A stretch of DNA of 64,000 nt from positions 14,200,501-14,264,500 of the forward strand of contig OX485808.1 in NCBI GenBank assembly GCA_950295325.1, read 5' to 3'. Made by a program: the position numbers and the translations under genes. The stretch comes from Polytrichum commune (taxonomy: Eukaryota > Streptophyta > Polytrichopsida > Polytrichales > Polytrichaceae). Under the pieces are notes generated by a model that saw nothing but the letters and a program-made list of their open reading frames with translations, made no database searches and had not been told where the DNA came from. Of the stretch, positions 58,396-64,000 are shown one piece after another (position 1 is the stretch's first letter; each line of letters opens with the position of its first letter).

Positions 58396-58641
58396 TAATT
58401 TCTTTACTTTAAAAATCTAGTACAAAAACAACAATCTATGATGATTTTATGTTAGTAGGCAACAACAACAACAAACTCCTTGTCATAAATATTTTCTAGA
58501 TGACATAGGTGGATTATGGCGGCTAGATTGGTTGCAAGCCCATGAAAATTATGGCAAAGCTCATGATGTTGTTAAACATGACATACTTGATGTGTTTGAT
58601 AATACATGATGTGTGTGAATGGCACTCCTACAAGTGAACAC

Positions 58642-58861
58642 TACACCAAATATGATATTTAGTGTGACTTACTATTTGGATTTACACGGTACTATATCTT
58701 TATACTATTGAAATTTTTTTGACCAAGTAAAGTTGTCAATGTCCTCTAATGTTCAAACTACCAATTTAACATTTGTGGGTAAAATATGAGATGTACAGTA
58801 AATAGATATAGCATTCCGTAATTCCAAATAGTAAGTCACACTAAATATCATATTTGATGTA
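58642..58861. mobile_element. 220-bp fold-back MITE, TTTAGTGTG...ACTATTTGG family
   Basis: The left TACACCAAATATGATATTTA and inverted right TACATCAAATATGATATTTA ends both continue GTGTGACTTACTATTTGGA and further, giving inverted repeats of about 58 bp with few differences. The interior is AT-rich. It sits directly at the upstream end of the LINE fragment. Confidence 0.75.
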
Positions 58862-59011
58862 CATACCCTGACGCCCACACCACACACATACACATCCCAA
58901 TCACCAAACTCCCTAAAAGATGGAAACAACTTTTACCACCAACAACCCACACAACCCCCCCCCCCAATTCGACCCTATCTCATGATTAAAAAACCCCTCA
59001 GATATCCCCCA

Positions 59012-59733
59012 GGGGGGTGGACTCTTCGTACTGAACCTAAATGACATGTGTGGGTGACTATATAATTAAACCCCCTACATACAAGAAGTTCATAGAGAGA
59101 GAAAAAAAACAAATGTACATGTACTAATTACAGGCTAGAAAATGGACTCATGTATTTATACTAAGCTTTTCAATTCAATGTGATGAATGCCTCCACTACA
59201 TATACAAGTTATAAATCATGAATTAAATTCGCCATCATTACATATGAAATCCACTTTCACTTCTCAATGAGAAGATTGTTGAACATTTTTTCATCCATAG
59301 CATGCAACTCAACAATTGCATCCAAAAAACATAGATAGAAGCACAATAACTTGGCCACAATATGGAGAGTAAAACTCAATGGAGCCCAAGAGTCTCCAAA
59401 AGCCTCCAGTTTGTAAACACCCAAAATCCAAAAGGCAAATCCTAAACAAGAATGGACATGGTAGTCATTGAGGACTATTACGTTATGACAACAATGGATG
59501 AAAACATGAATCATATTACATTAACTCATTTGTTGTCAAGTTTTTTCTCTTAACCTTATGGTCCCCTTTTGTAAATCTACCTTTACTTCATATTTCTAAA
59601 TAGCCTTATTGAATGTACACACTAGATAAGAACAATGCCTCTCCTTTATGTATGTTACGTATGCTATTGCCTAGAATAATACCCCTTCTTACATGCATGT
59701 TAGTTTGTACGTGGTATGAAGAGTCCACCCCCC
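59012..59733. mobile_element. About 722-bp TIR element inside the LINE
   Basis: The ends GGGGGGTGGACTCTTCGTAC and inverted GGGGGGTGGACTCTTCATAC match over about 16-20 bp. They sit between a LINE stretch ending in CCCC and one resuming GGGATACCCC just upstream of the RNase H start. The interior has no recognised coding. The target duplication is unclear because of the C/G-rich site. Confidence 0.55.
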
Positions 59734-60740
59734 AGGGATACCCCCCCCCCCTCCAATCTTACTACACAGATGGTTCTTTCACCCCCGGACCAACATGGGA
59801 ATGGGACCATCACCAACACCAACATCTACAACGGTCCACTACAAGTAATCATAGAAGTCAAAATTGCTTGGATATCCAAACATCCTTAGATCCAATCTAT
59901 ATGCACTAAAATTGGCGATAGAACACACCAAAAATATCCAATGTGACATATTCATTTTCACCGACAACCTTAACAACATTTGCCTACTACGTAACCATCT
60001 TAGACGCCTATCTGCACAATATAACCACCCAAACAAACTCCTAATAGCACACATCATAGTTTCCATTAAAACCTTAACACATAACATCACCATTTAAAAG
60101 TTAAACCCCACAAAATAATACATGGCAATGATGAAGATGACAAACTAGTCAAACAAGGGGTGGAAAAACCATGTATCGTAGAAACCCCCTTCCACCACAT
60201 TGGCCACCGGACACCATTTTGGCCTTCTATCCCTCCCACCTCCACACAACATGACGGTTCAATCCCTAACCTTAAAAGCTACATTGAAAAGAATACAAAA
60301 GTGCCCTCATATTGTAGGCACAATCCCAAATGCTACAAAATGGCTAACTAATCAAGACCTACACCAAAATTGGACTAACCTTTTTAGGGATGCCATGGAT
60401 CACAAATGTTTAAACCACGCAAGTCCTTAAATTTTGACATAATAGCTAGATACCTTATGCAACTACCCCAAACCTCAAATCCTCAAACAATATATCTCCC
60501 CACTCTATAATCTATGACCGCTAAAACAAGTTGACCCATATCTCCACTTGCTATCTTACTGCACAAACAAACACATATATAACCTATGCACCACCTGGCA
60601 CAATAAAACAATGCACACCCTCGCTAATACCCTTTTGGCCCACCCTACAACCAGATGCTTTATTCTCACCAACACATGAACTTTCCAAGAACATAATCTA
60701 GAAAACACCACACCCTCGTGGCTCCTCCCATACAAATCCT

Positions 60741-61137
60741 ATACTAAATATGATATTTAGTGTCACAAATAAATTCTAACTGTCTTTCTCAATACTAATT
60801 GCAAACCGTGGAACAATACTAAGTATAGTGTCACCGACACTAAATGTTAACCCAACATTATTTGTCTTTTCTTGTATTTTTTTTGGGGGATTATAGATTT
60901 ACATTGTTGCTATTACTATCACTTACCAAGTGATATTTCATCCAAATTTCAATCATCCATGACAATATTTAATCTCAAGTTGCTGACAAGAGAAGGTAGG
61001 GTTTTGGCCAATGGATGAACTCAACCATCATCCATGACAATATTCACTTGTTCACTTGTTCATAAGAAGTGTCATCCGAAAAGTTACCATAGTGACATAA
61101 GAATACCATATGACACTTAATATCATATTTAGTGTAC
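60741..61137. mobile_element. About 397-bp MITE inside the LINE, relative of 21695-22080
   Basis: The ends ACTAAATATGATATTTAGTG and inverted ACTAAATATGATATTAAGTG flank a body collinear with 21695-22080. LINE coding is present on both sides, so this is a later insertion. The target duplication is uncertain. Confidence 0.65.
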
Positions 61138-61654
61138 TTACCAAGATGTAAATGCCCCGACATACTTTGCATCCTTGGAGCAACCCCCCCAGCTAAACCC
61201 CCATTCACACCCAACCCACAACTTAAAGTAAAACTCTTCGAACTCACATATTGCAACAACAAATTCCCTGAAACAACCACAACCAATGAACTGGAAAAAC
61301 ATGCCATCCTACAACCATTACTTGCCCAACAACAATGGACAACATTAATATCCATCGTCATAACACTTGGCTTCAGAGGGACAATCCACATCACAATCAC
61401 CAAACAACTCACAAACCTCAAAATCCTCACAGACAAAATCCTCAAACTTATGGGAACCTTCTCACAAATCTCCATGTGATATCTTACACACATCATTCTT
61501 GACAAATAAAAACTAGAAAAGAAACAAGCCCCGATTCCCCTTAGCATAACTCTCCCCACAAAACATAAGTCCCCCCCCCCCCACACACACACACAACACA
61601 CACACATACGTATTAAACATTGAAAACGATGACACGAAAACTATTTTCCACTTC

Positions 61655-61804
61655 CATTACATTATTAAGATCCATAACAATGTTTTGTGGGACAGACAAT
61701 ATTCCGTGGAATATTCCCCACATTCAAACTGAACGTGAAGAATTTTCAAGAGTATTGTTAGTCCCACAGAACATTGTTATGGATCTGAATATTGTTATGT
61801 AATG
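61655..61804. mobile_element. 150-bp fold-back element
   Basis: The two arms (61655-61704 and 61755-61804) are inverted copies sharing CATTACAT, AGATCCATAACAATGTT and TGTGGGAC blocks over about 50 bp, with a roughly 50-bp centre. It is non-coding. Transcripts could fold into a long hairpin. Confidence 0.7.
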
Positions 61805-63482
61805 AAAATAAGCCACTAACCCATCCCCGTCCTCCGTACATACGTATGCATGGCTAGAGGGTGGTAAACAGACATCGCATGTCAATGTATAAACACACAT
61901 GACATTCTTTCTTATTTATTTATGTATTTATTTATTTATACATACCTAAGATGATTTGGCGCCTTTTTTTTTTAGCTCTCGAAACTTCCCTACAGTGATG
62001 GAAAAGGGTCCCCAAAAAGGCTCTGATTATTTTATGTTTATTTATGTCTCTCCACGGAAAGGTGCTTAAAAGGTATATAAGGTGCCGACTAGAGTCTCTA
62101 CTATTCTCCCCCTTTAGTATGACATGTTTGGGAAACACAAAAAAGGGTCGCCTTATCGAGGTGTCGTCTTCTCATAAATAGGACAAGTGGCGTAGAGTTG
62201 TCGTATTATCAAGGGAATACAGAAAATTAAGTAATGTGAGCTTCAAAATATATACAACAAGTTTACGCAATATAGATGGTATGAAATCGTAACTTATAAC
62301 CCTATACAAATACAACTATTCTCAAGAACTCTTGAAATAGGAGTCCAAAGATCTTTGGTGTTGCCTACCCAAGTTAGCAACTGTCATCTCATCTAAATTC
62401 CCTACTACTTTTCGAAAACTAATAACACCAAAATATAAAGAGTTCTCTAATAAGAAACTAGGCAACAATGATACATGACATTTAGCATCAAGATATTGAT
62501 GATACTACATCACCCGTGTACAAGGCGACATACTAGGCAGAAGGCCACTCTAACCCTAACCATGTCCATTTTACACTAGTAACCCTAACTATCATTAAGT
62601 TCCCAATGATAAGTGAAGTTCCCAAGCAGTTCCCAAGTGGAAATGGATGTATGTTAGATGTACATAACATAGATGAAAAGGAGTTCTAGCATGAAACTAC
62701 CTCTTTCATACGACCAAAAACGTCGCATTATCGAGTGTTGTACGTAGTCGTCTAAAAGAGGGAGTTTTGGACCTCAAAAGTTTGGTCTCGCAAAAATGTG
62801 TCATAATATCGAGGGCATCGTATAAACAAGTGTCATATTAACAAGATGCTAGACTGTAGTATGGCTATTAATTAATAGCCATACTTATAAGTATGGCTAT
62901 TGAGGGGACCGGTGGCGCTTATATATATATGCTATGATGATGAGTAGCGAAAGTCCACTCGCGCACAGAGGATCTAACTTATGCCAATAATGAGAAGGGA
63001 TTGTCAACGAAGTTAATAGGATGAGTGACTAGCCCGAAGAAAATTCATAACAAAACAAAACGGTCGATTTGTGTACGGGAAGTTGGACCCCATTGAGGCA
63101 CTTTGGAAGAGGATGAATAGTAGTTTTTTTGTAGTATAATCTTGGTTGAATCGGTTCGATTTGATTCCGTTCCCGTTCCTATTTCCCTTCCAAGTTGTTT
63201 GGGGGTTGCATATATAGTGTGTGCATGAATGTGGCTATGGCGGTTAAAACCTAGAGTGTGAGCTACGTTCAAGTGGTAGCCATGCAGGAAAAAGCAGCTT
63301 ATATATCCATTGGGCAACCAACCAAGCGGCCTGTGAAATTGTTGGAGAGGGGCCTTTTACCCAATTTTGGGTCCGTTCGGGCAGGGAAAAAAAAAAAAAA
63401 ACGGCTTCAAAGTTCAAACACGGGGGCGATGTTTCATGGCACCTCCTAAATGGAGGTGGGCGGGTGACAATGTTGATTGGGA
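61805..63482. other. Intergenic sequence with a dispersed repeat, no gene seen
   Basis: It contains a TTTA/ATTT-rich run (61912-61940), the 62060-62870 counterpart of the 1380-2310 repeat, and a 28-bp perfect palindrome at 62858-62885 (arms AGTATGGCTATTAA) followed by a third copy of its half-site. No recognised gene. Confidence 0.4.
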
Positions 63483-63819
63483 TAACATTACCCAACCCAA
63501 AGGTCTTAACTCTGGCGCGGAGTTCGATGCGGCTCCGGGGAGGTTCGGATGCCAGCTCCGGTGGGTTCGGGCAAAAATTGCCCCCTATTTTTTTGATTGG
63601 GTGGGGCCTTACTTGATCTCATAAGGGGCCTCCTAGAGTAATTTGGGGCCGTAGAACCCAAATTTAGCAAAAAAAACCAAAAAAAGTCATCAAGGGGCCA
63701 AAACGGGGAGGGCCAGAAAAATGGACCCACCGGAGCTGGCATCCGAACCTCCCCGGAGCCGCATCGGAGCCGCATCGAACTCCGCGCCGGAGTTAAGACC
63801 TTTGGGTTGGGTAATGTTA
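63483..63819. mobile_element. 337-bp GC-rich fold-back element with near-identical arms
   Basis: The ends TAACATTACCCAACCCAAAG are inverted repeats continuing for about 95 bp per arm (through GGCGCGGAGTTCGATGCGG and TTCGGATGCCAGCTCCGG). There are only a couple of substitutions and one 11-12-bp duplication in the right arm. The flanks are compatible with a TA target. The arms are much more GC-rich than the surroundings. Low arm divergence suggests recent origin or continued correction. Confidence 0.8.
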
Positions 63820-64000
63820 GGGTGTTGATTGCTATGTAGAGTTTGTGGATTAGAACTTTTGGGGGGAGTGGAAGTTAACATCTAAATCGGGTTACAAAAC
63901 ACGTAAGTGACCTCTAGCTGGGGGCGTGGTTTTTAACATTCTCTACATCAACATAAGTGGTCCTTGAAGTGATATCCCTCCTACCCCCGGTTTTTGTTGA
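63820..64000. other. Window end, nothing recognised
   Basis: Short G-rich and AT-rich sequence without a recognisable gene or element end. Confidence 0.4.

Larger units (their letters stand above)
58865..61480 (+). mobile_element. 3' part of a LINE with RNase H, interrupted by two small elements
   Basis: Plus-strand coding pieces in order are: a Pro/Thr-rich stretch (58870-58970), SYYTDGSF opening an RNase H domain (about 59757), LYALKLAIEHT and IFIFTDNLNNICLLR (59900-59990), HGNDEDDKLVKQG (about 60125-60165), HIGHRTPFWP, a C-terminal part with YCTNKHIYNL and TTWHNKTMH (60555-60620), then VKLFELTYCNNKFPET with ITLGFRGTIH (61215-61390). TDGS, the later TDN and HGNDEDD fit the RNase H acidic centre. 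Frames shift several times and stops occur, so it is dead. Elements at 59012 and 60741 split it. The clade is not assigned. Confidence 0.55.

Noticed and set aside
61044-61607. 187-residue minus-strand open frame
   Set aside because: It lies antisense to the LINE C-terminal block and partly over a MITE and a CA/GT run. Low-complexity ends (Cys/Val/Gly from the repeat) show it is a shadow.
1-64000. CRISPR arrays, bacterial operons, tRNA or rRNA genes
   Set aside because: No spaced identical repeats, no compact gene runs, and no convincing A/B-box tRNA folds were found. The intron-bearing gene and plant elements make a prokaryotic reading untenable.

Overview
This is a repeat-rich nuclear window from a land plant, most likely a seed plant. 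The evidence is one host gene of a plant-type family with introns, several classes of plant TIR element, a Ty3/gypsy element with a tRNA-Met primer site, an L1-type ORF1 remnant, and long AT-rich stretches full of microsatellites. I cannot name the species. Nothing in the window looks bacterial or organellar.

The clearest host gene is on the minus strand at 23752-26614. It has six coding exons that join into a 277-residue ERD2-related (K/HDEL-receptor-like) membrane protein, and probably a further intron in its 5' leader (26662-27180).

At 1.2-21.5 kb a small-protein locus is present three times in direct orientation (A about 1.2-3.9 kb, B about 5.8-7.3 kb, C about 7.9-21.5 kb). Each copy encodes 44-63 residues around the core PRRGQ[VL]KAAIARSVVHAF. 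In that core the copies differ almost only at synonymous positions, which suggests a real translated gene under selection. Copy C is split upstream of its leader by an 11.9-kb transposon nest. The nest holds two 427-bp TAA-flanked elements in inverted orientation. One of these contains a third related element and a solo LTR. Next to them lies a TIR element at 10273-19954 that carries exon-like fragments and was itself entered by a 7.05-kb Ty3/gypsy element with LTRs identical by eye.

From 27.5 to 64 kb I find no intact host gene. The region holds small TIR families (GGGCCACTTCACAC, CTCGGGGGGTGCAC, TTTAGTGTG...ACTATTTGG and others), an L1-like ORF1 remnant (38.6-38.95 kb), a minus-strand remnant of a Myb/NAM-associated ORF of the kind PIF/Harbinger elements carry (39.9-40.5 kb), a LINE 3' region with RNase H that is broken by small elements (58.9-61.5 kb), two fold-back elements (61.66 and 63.48 kb), diverged dispersed repeats (42.9-51.4 kb) and many long C or G runs.

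All repeat and homology statements are by-eye comparisons within the window. Superfamily names rest on termini and target duplications and were not checked against any database.
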